Of a DNA stretch of 64,000 nt, positions 15,910-24,784 are shown one piece after another. The translations under genes were made by a program, and so were the position numbers. The notes under the pieces are model-generated. The model had not been told where the DNA came from and searched no databases. It saw only the letters and a program-made list of their open reading frames with translations. Position 1 is the first letter of the stretch. Each line of letters opens with the position of its first letter. The stretch lies in NCBI RefSeq assembly GCF_900168125.1, contig NZ_FUZF01000005.1, positions 124,001 through 188,000 on the forward strand, given 5' to 3'. Source of the DNA: Sphingobacterium nematocida (GTDB taxonomy: Bacteria > Bacteroidota > Bacteroidia > Sphingobacteriales > Sphingobacteriaceae).

Positions 15910-17262
15910 ATGAAACAACGTAATCTATTAGCACTTCCTTTGTTATTGTTACTGTTTTTTTCTTCTTGTAAAGAAGATGCTGCAACAACGCAAAGCGAGC
16001 ACGATCCCAACAAGCCGGTTGTGCTGACCTCATTTTACCCTGCAGAAGGTGGGGCAAAAGACAAAATTTTATTGAATGGTGAGAATTTCGGTTCTGACCC
16101 TAAGAAAATCAAAGTTTATTTTAACAATGCCAAAGCAGCTGTAGTTTCAGCTAGTGGAGGTCGTGTTTACGCCATCGTTCCACGTTTGCCGGGAGATAAT
16201 CCAAAGATATCGGTAGTAATTGGTAAGGATTCTGTCGTATATGATAATACATTCGCATATCATATACAGGCACAGGTGACTACAGTTACAGGAACGGGAT
16301 CTCGAGAATTTATTGCGGGTACTCTTGACCAGGCGCGCGTTTGTGCCAAATACCTGGAACTGGATGCAGAGGGTAATCTCTTTATGACCTGGCGCGACGG
16401 TAAAGATAATGCGGTATTTGGTGTCGGACGTGTCAGCGAGAAGGAAAACCTGGTTACGGGACTATATCAAGCTAAATCAGCACCCTATCCGTATGCGAAT
16501 GGAATTACGGTAGATAGGGCTACTGGTGTAATGACGGTCTCGCATGAGTCTGTTGTTGAAACATTTTTCTCGTTCGATCCTATTGAAGGTTGGTATCCGC
16601 GTCAGCGTAATGCCAAATTTGCGCAGGCCCATGGTATACCCAATGGGGATCAATATATGAACTTTATTACTTTCAGTCCTTATGATGGGTATCTCTACAG
16701 CCGCTCGCGTGATGGAAGTGTCATTAAGATACATCCAGATACTTATGAGGCGACATTGGTCAGTAAGGGGTCGAAAGCTGCTGGATCAACATGGCCTTAC
16801 GGATCGCAGTATGGACAAGGGATAAATCCGGCCAAACCATGGGAGCTGTGGATGACACTCCACTCGAATGCCAGTCCGATAGAATACCGTCAGGGACTTA
16901 TGGTACTGGATCTGCGTCCGGAGCATATCGGTAAAGGATTCCGTCGTGTGAACGGTACAGGTGGTAGCGACCATCGGGATGGACCGATCGAAGATGCGAT
17001 ATTCAACTATCCAAAGGATATTAAGTTTGATAATGCTGGTAACATGTTCATAGCAGATTCGGGCAATCAATGTATCCGAATGGTATCAGCCGACGGAATC
17101 GTTACGACTGTAGCAGGTCAGCCTAAGGTCAAAGGTTATAGAGATGGTGGTCCGTTGGAGTCTATGTTCAATGAGCCCTGGGGAGTAGCAGTTAATCAAC
17201 AGGGAGAAATCTATATTGCTGACTATGGTAACTCACGAATTCGCAAACTAGTTATTGAATAA
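15910..17262 (+). CDS. IPT/TIG and NHL-repeat lipoprotein
   Basis: Exported lipoprotein (lipobox FSSC, Cys20). Residues about 38-120 form an IPT/TIG Ig-like domain (VLTSFYPAEGGAKDKILLNGENFG). The C-terminal 300 residues form an NHL-type beta-propeller, with repeats ending ...FDNAGNMFIADSGNQCIRMV and ...NQQGEIYIADYGNSRIRKL. Proteins with this layout often begin SusC/D operons in Bacteroidota and are thought to be surface glycan- or ligand-binding components. The gene is followed by SusC after 18 bp. Ligand unknown. Confidence 0.85.
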   Translation: MKQRNLLALPLLLLLFFSSCKEDAATTQSEHDPNKPVVLTSFYPAEGGAKDKILLNGENFGSDPKKIKVYFNNAKAAVVSASGGRVYAIVPRLPGDNPKISVVIGKDSVVYDNTFAYHIQAQVTTVTGTGSREFIAGTLDQARVCAKYLELDAEGNLFMTWRDGKDNAVFGVGRVSEKENLVTGLYQAKSAPYPYANGITVDRATGVMTVSHESVVETFFSFDPIEGWYPRQRNAKFAQAHGIPNGDQYMNFITFSPYDGYLYSRSRDGSVIKIHPDTYEATLVSKGSKAAGSTWPYGSQYGQGINPAKPWELWMTLHSNASPIEYRQGLMVLDLRPEHIGKGFRRVNGTGGSDHRDGPIEDAIFNYPKDIKFDNAGNMFIADSGNQCIRMVSADGIVTTVAGQPKVKGYRDGGPLESMFNEPWGVAVNQQGEIYIADYGNSRIRKLVIE

Positions 17263-17280
17263 TTAACCTAATTCTATATC

Positions 17281-20200
17281 ATGAGGATTATTTACATTTT
17301 GTGCATATTACCGCTGTGTCTGTGGTTTACGGGGGTATCTGCACAACAAACAGAAGAATTGATAATTACAGGTACTGTTGTCAATGAAAAAAATGTACCT
17401 GTACAAAGTGTTTCTATATACATAAAGGATAGACCGGCAGGAGCAGCATCTACCGATCAGAACGGAAAATTCAGCATTAAAGCGATATATGGCGATATGT
17501 TGGTATTCAGTTATGTAGGTTACGAATCGATAGAGCACCTCGTTACAAAGTCTGAAGCTAATTTGAGTATTAAGCTTGCGGACAAAAGTCTTGATGTGGA
17601 AGAGGTAGTAGTTGTCGGTCTGGGGGCTACGCAACGGAAAATCAGTTCGGTCGGAGCCATCACCACGGTAGACGTCAAGCAGTTGCAGAGTCCCGCTCCA
17701 TCGATGTCTAATCTCTTGGGGGGGCGCGCTGCGGGAGTGATCTCGATGCAGACGTCCGGAGAGCCAGGTGCTAATATCGCCGATTTCTGGATACGTGGCA
17801 TCGGTACATTTGGAGCTAATAGTAGCGCTTTGGTGCTAATCGACGGATTGGAAGGTGACTTGAATACGATTGATCCAGCAGATGTGGAGAGTTTCTCTAT
17901 TTTGAAGGATGCGTCGGCTACGGCAGTATATGGTGTGCGTGGTGCGAATGGGGTGGTTTTAATAACCACCAAAAGAGGAACGGTAGACCGTATACAGATT
18001 ACTGCTCGGGTTAACTCTACACTGTCTAGACTTAATAGGTTGCCTAAATACCTAGGTGCTTATGACTATGCAAAACTAGCTAATGAAGCAGCTTTCTCCC
18101 GAGGAGAATCTTCGGTATACAATCCTACTGAATTGGGGATTATTGAGCATGGGTTGGACCCGGATATGTACCCTAATGTCGATTGGCAGAAGGAGATCTT
18201 GAACAATAGCTTCTGGCGTCAGAGTTACTATGCCTCAGGGCGTGGTGGATCGGAAATAGCACGTTATTTCTTGAGTCTCGGTGGAAAGAGTGAAACGGCT
18301 GCCTATAAAGTAGATAAAAACAGCCCTTATAGTTCTAATGTAGGATTCAATACCTATAATTATCGCGTAAACTTGGATTTGAACCTAACTAAAACGACCA
18401 AAGTATATCTTGGATCTGACGGGTATTTATCTAGACTATTGCAGCCGGGGATCTCGAATACGGATTATATATGGGGGGCACAATCTAGTCTGACGCCACT
18501 GTCAGTTCCTACAAGATATTCTAACGGTTTGTTTCCTGCGGCAGGTGGAGGGGAGCTTTCATCTCCTTATGTATTGATCAATCGCACAGGCCGTGCTTCG
18601 GAGGAGTGGTACAAAGGTAAGACCACGCTAGCTTTAGATCAAGATCTTACTAGCATATTAGATGGCCTTAAATTCCGCATGCAGGGGGCTTATGATATTC
18701 ATAGTAACTTTGAGGAGCGCCGCTGGGTACAACCAGCTCTTTATCAGGCGATGGGGCGTAATTATGATGGGTCGCTTATTATGAAGGAAACCGTGCAGGA
18801 ACGTTCAGCGATCTACGGTAAAGCATTAAGACAGTTTCGTAAATACCATTTCGAAACTACCATTAACTACGATCAGAAATTTGGAGAAGATCACCGCACG
18901 TCAGCATTGCTGTATTATTATATGAGTGATTCCAAAGACACTAAATATGCAACAAATAATCTTACGGCTATTCCAGAACGCTATCAAGGGGTATCCAGCC
19001 GTTTGACTTATGGATTTAGAGATACTTATTTATTGGATGTCAACTTTGGGTATACAGGCTCAGAAAACTTTCAGCCTGGACGTCAATATGGTTTCTTTCC
19101 CTCGGTAGCTTTAGGTTGGGTGCCGACGGGTTATAAGTATGTACAGGAGAAAGCGCCTTGGTTGGATTATTTTAAGATCAGAGCTTCTTATGGTACAGTA
19201 GGTAATGACCGTATTATTGACGGTGTCCGGTTCCCGTACCTGACGAAAGCAGACCAGTATTTCAGTAATGTATGGGGAGCGGGAGCTGTGGAAACGATAA
19301 CCGAAACCCGTATTGGAGCTGATAACCTAGCTTGGGAAAGATCGATTAAGTCAAATCTGGGAATTGAAGGTAAATTGTTCAATAACAAGATTGACTTTGT
19401 TGTAGACTTCTTTAAAGATCAGCGTAACGGTATATTCCAGCCACGTGTACAGGTGCCTGAATATGTAGGGGTTATTTCCAACCCTTGGGCTAATGTTGGA
19501 CGGATGTGGAGCGCTGGAGCGGATGGTAATGTTAGTTACAATATGCAGATAAATCAGGATATGGGATTTACGGTGCGTGGTAATTTTACCTACTCTAAGA
19601 ATATGGTGCAGAACTGGGAGCAGCCTTATATGGAGTATTCATACCTAGAGTACAACGGATACCCTTACGGTTCTATCCGTGGTTATCAGGCTCTCGGTTT
19701 GTTTAAGGATGAAGAAGATGTCAAGTATAGTCCGAAACAAACTTTTGGAACAGTATTGCCCGGTGATATTAAATATAAAGATGTAAACGGCGATGGGGTA
19801 ATCAATACGTTGGATAAAGTGCCGTTGACCCACAACGATTATCCATTAACGATGTTCGGATTTGGCGGAGAGTTTCGCTACAAGAATCTATCGGTAGGAG
19901 TCTTGTTTAAGGGAACAGGTAGTACACCTTTTTACTACGTAGGAATGCCTAAAACGTATAAGAATGTAACAGAGATCAATGGAAAGGGATATATGCCGTT
20001 CTATAATGGTAGTGAGGGGAACGTAATTACTTTGGCCAATGATCCTGCCAACCGCTGGATACCTCGCGAGTACGCATTGCAGGAAGGAATGGACCTGTCT
20101 CTAGCAGAAAATCCGGATGCCCGTTTCCCTCGTTTGCAATACGGTAACAATGAAAATAATACCCAGTTGTCTACATTCTGGAAGGATGATTCGCGCTACA

Positions 20201-20409
20201 TAAGACTGCAGGAATTAACGGTTAATTATCGGGTTAACCCTAATTTTCTTAAACGCGTAGGGGTTAAATCTATGGATCTACAGTTTGTAGGAAATAACCT
20301 GTACATCTGGGATAATGTCAAAATATTTGATCCTGAACAGGCTGCCTGGAATGGACGTAAATATCCAATACCATCCACTTATTCGGTGCAGGTATATGTT
20401 AATTTTTAA
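17281..20409 (+). CDS. SusC/RagA-family TonB-dependent receptor
   Basis: 1042-aa outer-membrane transporter. The signal peptide is cut near VSA/QQ. A CarboxypepD_reg-like domain (LIITGTVVNEKNVPVQSVSIYI...FSYVGYES) leads to the linker VEEVVVVGLGATQRK and the plug with FWIRGIGTF, ALVLIDGLEG, DVESFSILKDASATAVYGVRG and NGVVLITTKRG. The barrel ends in YSVQVYVNF with terminal Phe. All family landmarks and the normal length are present. It pairs with the SusD gene 24 bp downstream. Located in a six-gene unit without glycosidases, so the ligand is not obviously a polysaccharide. Confidence 0.95.
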   Translation: MRIIYILCILPLCLWFTGVSAQQTEELIITGTVVNEKNVPVQSVSIYIKDRPAGAASTDQNGKFSIKAIYGDMLVFSYVGYESIEHLVTKSEANLSIKLADKSLDVEEVVVVGLGATQRKISSVGAITTVDVKQLQSPAPSMSNLLGGRAAGVISMQTSGEPGANIADFWIRGIGTFGANSSALVLIDGLEGDLNTIDPADVESFSILKDASATAVYGVRGANGVVLITTKRGTVDRIQITARVNSTLSRLNRLPKYLGAYDYAKLANEAAFSRGESSVYNPTELGIIEHGLDPDMYPNVDWQKEILNNSFWRQSYYASGRGGSEIARYFLSLGGKSETAAYKVDKNSPYSSNVGFNTYNYRVNLDLNLTKTTKVYLGSDGYLSRLLQPGISNTDYIWGAQSSLTPLSVPTRYSNGLFPAAGGGELSSPYVLINRTGRASEEWYKGKTTLALDQDLTSILDGLKFRMQGAYDIHSNFEERRWVQPALYQAMGRNYDGSLIMKETVQERSAIYGKALRQFRKYHFETTINYDQKFGEDHRTSALLYYYMSDSKDTKYATNNLTAIPERYQGVSSRLTYGFRDTYLLDVNFGYTGSENFQPGRQYGFFPSVALGWVPTGYKYVQEKAPWLDYFKIRASYGTVGNDRIIDGVRFPYLTKADQYFSNVWGAGAVETITETRIGADNLAWERSIKSNLGIEGKLFNNKIDFVVDFFKDQRNGIFQPRVQVPEYVGVISNPWANVGRMWSAGADGNVSYNMQINQDMGFTVRGNFTYSKNMVQNWEQPYMEYSYLEYNGYPYGSIRGYQALGLFKDEEDVKYSPKQTFGTVLPGDIKYKDVNGDGVINTLDKVPLTHNDYPLTMFGFGGEFRYKNLSVGVLFKGTGSTPFYYVGMPKTYKNVTEINGKGYMPFYNGSEGNVITLANDPANRWIPREYALQEGMDLSLAENPDARFPRLQYGNNENNTQLSTFWKDDSRYIRLQELTVNYRVNPNFLKRVGVKSMDLQFVGNNLYIWDNVKIFDPEQAAWNGRKYPIPSTYSVQVYVNF

Positions 20410-20433
20410 TACGATTAGATATAGATCAACGAT

Positions 20434-22488
20434 ATGAAGACGTCAATAATCATAAAGAGAATAGCGACAGCGGCCTTTATTATTCAACTGTTTTTTCTGG
20501 TGACATCCTGTAAGGATTACCTGAATATCGATAATTATTTCGATGATGAATTTAATATAGACTCCGCTTTTAGTAATGCGCGAAATATAGAAGCTTATAT
20601 GTGGGGAGCCGCAGCTATGTTTCCAGACGAATCAAGAACGATAAGAGGCAACTATACACCGGGTCCGATGGCTACAGATGAGGGTTTTAACGGTTTGACG
20701 GGAGCTGGAACCACCAATATCTATTATGGGATGGATTTTGCAACAGGGAATATCACTCCCGATAAATTTGGTGGGCTTAACCAATGGGGCAATTATTACA
20801 AAATAATCCGTAAGTGTAATCTAATCTTACAGAATCTGCAAAAACCAAAGGATATTACTTCGACAGATAGGCTTCGGATAGAGGGATATACCCGTTTTAT
20901 CAGGGCTTATGCTTATTACAATATCTTAGTGGATTATGGCCCTCCTATTTTATTGGGCGATGAGGTAGTCAATACCAATGAAAGTATGGAATACTACGAC
21001 CGTCCGAGATCTACCTATGATGAGGCCATGGAGTATACCTGTGCAGAATTTGAGAAAGCGGGTACGCTAATGCCTCCTGATGTCGGTCTTTTGAATTTTG
21101 GACGACCTACTCGAGGTGCTGCTTTTGCTATGATCGCTCGCTTACGTTTGATACATGCTAGCCCTTTGTATAATGGAGGTAATGCTGCGCGCTCTTACTT
21201 TGGAAGCTGGACGCGTAAGACTGATGGGGTGCATTATGTATCACAGCAGTATGATGAGAGTCGGTGGGCCGTGGCAGCGGCGGCAGCGAAACGTGTTATG
21301 GATATGGGAAAGTATCAGTTATATACTGTTCCGGCAGACAACCTGACCGCTCAGTTGCCTTCTGGTGTAACTTCGGATCCAAATTTCTATGGATCATATC
21401 CTAATGGTGCTTTGGGAATAGATGCATTTAAATCCTATTCGGATATATTTACCGGTGAGTCTGTTGCGGCGATCAATCCGGAGTTTATCTGGGGAGTGAG
21501 TTCGCCTTATATCAACACGGATATCAATCAGGGGGCTTTCCCACCTACACTGGGCGGATGGGGACGTTTCTGTGTGACACAGAAAGTAGTGGATGCTTAT
21601 CTGATGGAAGACGGGCGTAGCATACAGGAAGCTCGTGGCGACACTTATTTTGAAACAGTAGCCGATCTACCTGCAGGAGGGACATTTAATGACCTATTTA
21701 CGGAGCAATCTAAAACTTTCTCTGGATATCCACTTAATGCTGGTGTGTATAAAATGTACGCGAATCGCGAAATGCGGTTTTATGCCTCTGTTGGTTTTAA
21801 CGAAGCTGTATGGCAGGCGTTGTCAACGTCTGATGTGGCATTGCAGAATCATACCGCGAAGTATTATTTTCAGGACCTTGATGGACGTGGTGGCGTATCC
21901 GCAAGCTCACCTAACTATCCGATTACTGGATATATTATCAAGAAATGGGTTCATTCGTATGATGCAAAAACTGGTACAGGAGCTCGTACACTTCCTAAAT
22001 TCTATCCTATTATACGGTATGCGGAAATCTTATTGTCTTACGCAGAGGCATTGAACAATCTGAACGGTAGTCATACGGTCAAGATGGGAGAGAGAGAATA
22101 TACGATGTCAAGAGATGTGGAAGAGATTAAGAAAGCATTCAACCAGGTACGTTACCGTGCAGGGCTACCGGGATTGTCCCCTAATCAATTGACTTCGGCA
22201 GGGACTGTTCAAAAAGAGCTTGTACGTGAGCGTATGGTGGAGTTTTTGTGGGAAAATAGACGTTTCTACGATGTGCGTCGTTGGGGAATGTATGAGGAAA
22301 CTGAGCGTGAACCTATTATGGGAATGAATCCGGATGGAGCGACCAAGGAGGCATATTATAGACGTGTGATCCCAGGGACATCATCATTCTTGACAAGAGA
22401 AGTGAACAAAAGACTGAATTGGGTGCCGATACCGCGTTCGGAGATGAGAAGATTACCTTCTGCGGATCAGAATCCGGGATATAATTAA
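20434..22488 (+). CDS. RagB/SusD-family lipoprotein
   Basis: 684 aa, at the long end of the family. Signal peptide with lipobox VTSC (Cys26) followed by KDYLNIDNYFDDEF. SusD landmarks are visible: the helical RFIRAYAYYNILVDYGPPILL region, YAEILLSYAEALNNL, and the C-terminal ERMVEFLWENRRFYDVRRWGM, ending in PNPGYN-like DQNPGYN. It forms the lid of the preceding SusC barrel. Co-transcription with both neighbours is indicated by gaps of 24 and 34 bp. Confidence 0.95.
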   Translation: MKTSIIIKRIATAAFIIQLFFLVTSCKDYLNIDNYFDDEFNIDSAFSNARNIEAYMWGAAAMFPDESRTIRGNYTPGPMATDEGFNGLTGAGTTNIYYGMDFATGNITPDKFGGLNQWGNYYKIIRKCNLILQNLQKPKDITSTDRLRIEGYTRFIRAYAYYNILVDYGPPILLGDEVVNTNESMEYYDRPRSTYDEAMEYTCAEFEKAGTLMPPDVGLLNFGRPTRGAAFAMIARLRLIHASPLYNGGNAARSYFGSWTRKTDGVHYVSQQYDESRWAVAAAAAKRVMDMGKYQLYTVPADNLTAQLPSGVTSDPNFYGSYPNGALGIDAFKSYSDIFTGESVAAINPEFIWGVSSPYINTDINQGAFPPTLGGWGRFCVTQKVVDAYLMEDGRSIQEARGDTYFETVADLPAGGTFNDLFTEQSKTFSGYPLNAGVYKMYANREMRFYASVGFNEAVWQALSTSDVALQNHTAKYYFQDLDGRGGVSASSPNYPITGYIIKKWVHSYDAKTGTGARTLPKFYPIIRYAEILLSYAEALNNLNGSHTVKMGEREYTMSRDVEEIKKAFNQVRYRAGLPGLSPNQLTSAGTVQKELVRERMVEFLWENRRFYDVRRWGMYEETEREPIMGMNPDGATKEAYYRRVIPGTSSFLTREVNKRLNWVPIPRSEMRRLPSADQNPGYN

Positions 22489-22522
22489 AAAATATAGTAC
22501 CTGAAAACTAAAAAAATAACAG

Positions 22523-23425
22523 ATGAAACGAAGATATATAACAGTTCTCGCACTCCTTTTGGGCGTGGCTTCATGTAAGGATAATGAAGTCTTTGAGAAA
22601 GAAATGTATAAGAATGAGGTTTCCCTGATTAGTAGCGAAAATCACAATGTCTTTCAAGAGGTGGTGCATATGACAGGTGAAGAAATCATTGGGTACGTAG
22701 CTGCTTCTGCTGGTGGTACATTGGCTCCAACAAAGGATCTAGTCGTGGGATTGGAAGAGGATGCCGAGCCGCTAAAGGAATATAATTGGGCAAATTTTGA
22801 CGCTGCAGAAGAGCTCTATGCTAAGCTGTTGCCTCAGGATAAGTACGAGATCATGGATGATAAAGTGGTGATCAAGGCTGGTGAGCGTACAGGAAGGACG
22901 ATGATTAAATTGAGACCAGAAGGGCTATCACCAGACTCGACTTATTTTATCGGATTGAAGGTTGTTGATAAGTCAGGTGTCGAGATCAATCCGAAGAAAA
23001 GTACGATGTTGTACCAGGTGTCTTTTCAGAATGATTATGCCTCGCAAGTGAATAGTTCGATGTATATGATGACTGGTGTGAAGGATGACGTCATACCGGT
23101 GGCAGCCAATAAAAAGCTTTTTCCATTGACTCATAATAGTGTGAGATTGACTGCCGGTAATGAATTGTTTGAACCTAAGCTCGCAAACATTGACAAAAAC
23201 TCAATGATATTGGAAATTGATGATTCTAATAGGGTGACCATCAGGCCGTACAAGACTATAAATGTTGTGCAATTGGATAACGATCCTAAATATCCGAATA
23301 TATTTCAGGTCGAAGAGTCTTTTGGTAAGAAAACGAATGTGTTCTTGCTCTCTTATCAGTACTCGGTTGATGGGGGAAAAACTTACAGTAAGATGAAGGA
23401 ACGCGTGGAGATGCAGGTTAAATAA
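22523..23425 (+). CDS. DUF1735/DUF4361-type surface lipoprotein
   Basis: 300 aa with signal peptide and lipobox VASC (Cys18). The pattern of a PLKEYNWANFD...LPQDKYEIMDDKVVIKAGERTG segment followed by LSPDSTYFIGLKVVDKSG is that of the N-terminal Ig-like domain (DUF1735, BT_3987-type) of SusE-like proteins, followed by a second beta domain. Such proteins are encoded just after SusD and are believed to be accessory ligand-binding lipoproteins on the cell surface. Family call from pattern; ligand unknown. Confidence 0.75.
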   Translation: MKRRYITVLALLLGVASCKDNEVFEKEMYKNEVSLISSENHNVFQEVVHMTGEEIIGYVAASAGGTLAPTKDLVVGLEEDAEPLKEYNWANFDAAEELYAKLLPQDKYEIMDDKVVIKAGERTGRTMIKLRPEGLSPDSTYFIGLKVVDKSGVEINPKKSTMLYQVSFQNDYASQVNSSMYMMTGVKDDVIPVAANKKLFPLTHNSVRLTAGNELFEPKLANIDKNSMILEIDDSNRVTIRPYKTINVVQLDNDPKYPNIFQVEESFGKKTNVFLLSYQYSVDGGKTYSKMKERVEMQVK

Positions 23426-23440
23426 TAAAAGAAGGAATCC

Positions 23441-24712
23441 ATGAAAACGACTAATTATTATAAAATTAAGGCGATGTCAAAAGTAGTTTTTGCTTTTGTC
23501 CTTTCCCTGACGATGTTACTCTCGTCCTGTAAAGATGAAAATGAGGCGAGGAGCCAGTTTACTTTGAAGGACAATCCATCTAAGATGGAAGCGCCTGCGC
23601 GTGGCTCTTCGGAGACCTATACGGTGCAATCTAGTGGAAACTGGAAGGTAGAACCTCAGCGCAAGGAAAAGTGGTTGAAGATCGATCCGATGGAAGGTAA
23701 TGGTGACGGCACATTTACGGTTACCGTGAATAAGAATATAGCCCAAGGAGCCCGTAATGTAACGCTCTTTTTTACAGTAGATGGTCAGCTACATAATAGC
23801 GTGCTCAAGATAGAACAGGCAGCTGGGACAGGAGAAGGAGAAGAAGAGGATCCTTATATTTATCTTGATGGAAACCTCACTAAACTGGAATCTGCTGAAG
23901 CCGGTGGTGTGAGTAATTATGTCTTGCGCGCTAATGGAAAATGGCGCTTAGAATTGGAAGATCAACCCGATTGGGTCAATATCGAACCGATGGAAGGTAC
24001 CGGCGACACTCCACTAAAACTAACAGTAGCTAAAAATACAGATTTAGAGCGTACAGCAAACTTGTTCTTCTTTTTGGAAGATGTACAGCAGTCACAATCT
24101 GTGTCAGTCTACCAGAAAGGCCAAAAATTACAGGTTCCCGGGGATTTGGTCTTAAAAGAGGATTTCAATTGGCTGAGCTACGGTAGTGAAATTTTTAATG
24201 TGACGACTGGCGAGACGAGAATTGGTTCGTGGAAAGCAGAAGACCTAGCTAAAGGTTGGACAAGTACCATAAATACAACAACAGGAGGTGGAGATTATGC
24301 TTCCATCTATGCGCGTCCGGGGTTTGTAAAACTAGGGCGTACCAATTACGGTGGAGATCTGATATCGCCTAAGTTGGAAAAGGTACAGCGTACAAAGGAT
24401 CTGCTGGTGACTTTTAAAGCGGTACGATACGCAACAGGGGATCACTACCTGCTTACGGTAGGTGTCAATGGGCCGGGAACGGTCAGTGTAAAGGAGTTTG
24501 ACATTATGAATGTGGCTAGTCCGAATTCGAATCTAGAGGCATGCAGAGCTGCATGGCAAGCTCCTGAAGCAACCTATTCTTTTGTAGTAAAGGGGGCTAC
24601 TGCTGAAACGCAAGTGTGGTTCTTGGGTGGAGCTTTTGATCAGCGTGCTGGCAATTGGCCTAAAACGACAAACCGTATTTTTGTCGACGATGTCGTAGTC
24701 ACTGTAAAGTAA
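23441..24712 (+). CDS. BACON-domain lipoprotein
   Basis: 423 aa. Start at ATG 23441 or at Met12 (23474); either gives a lipobox LLSSC (Cys30 from the first Met). Two BACON repeats are seen at about residues 45-125 and 140-225, with the repeat signatures YTVQSSGNWKVEPQ...WLKIDPMEGNGDGTFTVTV and YVLRANGKWRLELE...WVNIEPMEGTGD. The C-terminal 190 residues form a jelly-roll-like domain (LKEDFNWLSYG...) such as seen in choice-of-anchor or carbohydrate-binding modules. BACON domains are found in Bacteroidota surface proteins and are proposed to bind carbohydrate or mucin. Fifth gene of the SusCD locus. Confidence 0.85.
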   Translation: MKTTNYYKIKAMSKVVFAFVLSLTMLLSSCKDENEARSQFTLKDNPSKMEAPARGSSETYTVQSSGNWKVEPQRKEKWLKIDPMEGNGDGTFTVTVNKNIAQGARNVTLFFTVDGQLHNSVLKIEQAAGTGEGEEEDPYIYLDGNLTKLESAEAGGVSNYVLRANGKWRLELEDQPDWVNIEPMEGTGDTPLKLTVAKNTDLERTANLFFFLEDVQQSQSVSVYQKGQKLQVPGDLVLKEDFNWLSYGSEIFNVTTGETRIGSWKAEDLAKGWTSTINTTTGGGDYASIYARPGFVKLGRTNYGGDLISPKLEKVQRTKDLLVTFKAVRYATGDHYLLTVGVNGPGTVSVKEFDIMNVASPNSNLEACRAAWQAPEATYSFVVKGATAETQVWFLGGAFDQRAGNWPKTTNRIFVDDVVVTVK

Positions 24713-24740
24713 ATGTAATCAACCTATAATTAACTATAAA

Positions 24741-24772
24741 GTCCGTGCAGAGTATTCCGCACGGGCTTTTTT
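24741..24772 (+). terminator. terminator within the SusCD locus
   Basis: 8-bp stem with one G-U pair (24741-24748 / 24759-24766), 10-nt loop, followed by six T. It lies between the BACON gene and the phosphoesterase gene, so the latter may be reached by read-through or have its own promoter. Confidence 0.75.
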
Positions 24773-24784
24773 ATACTTTAAATT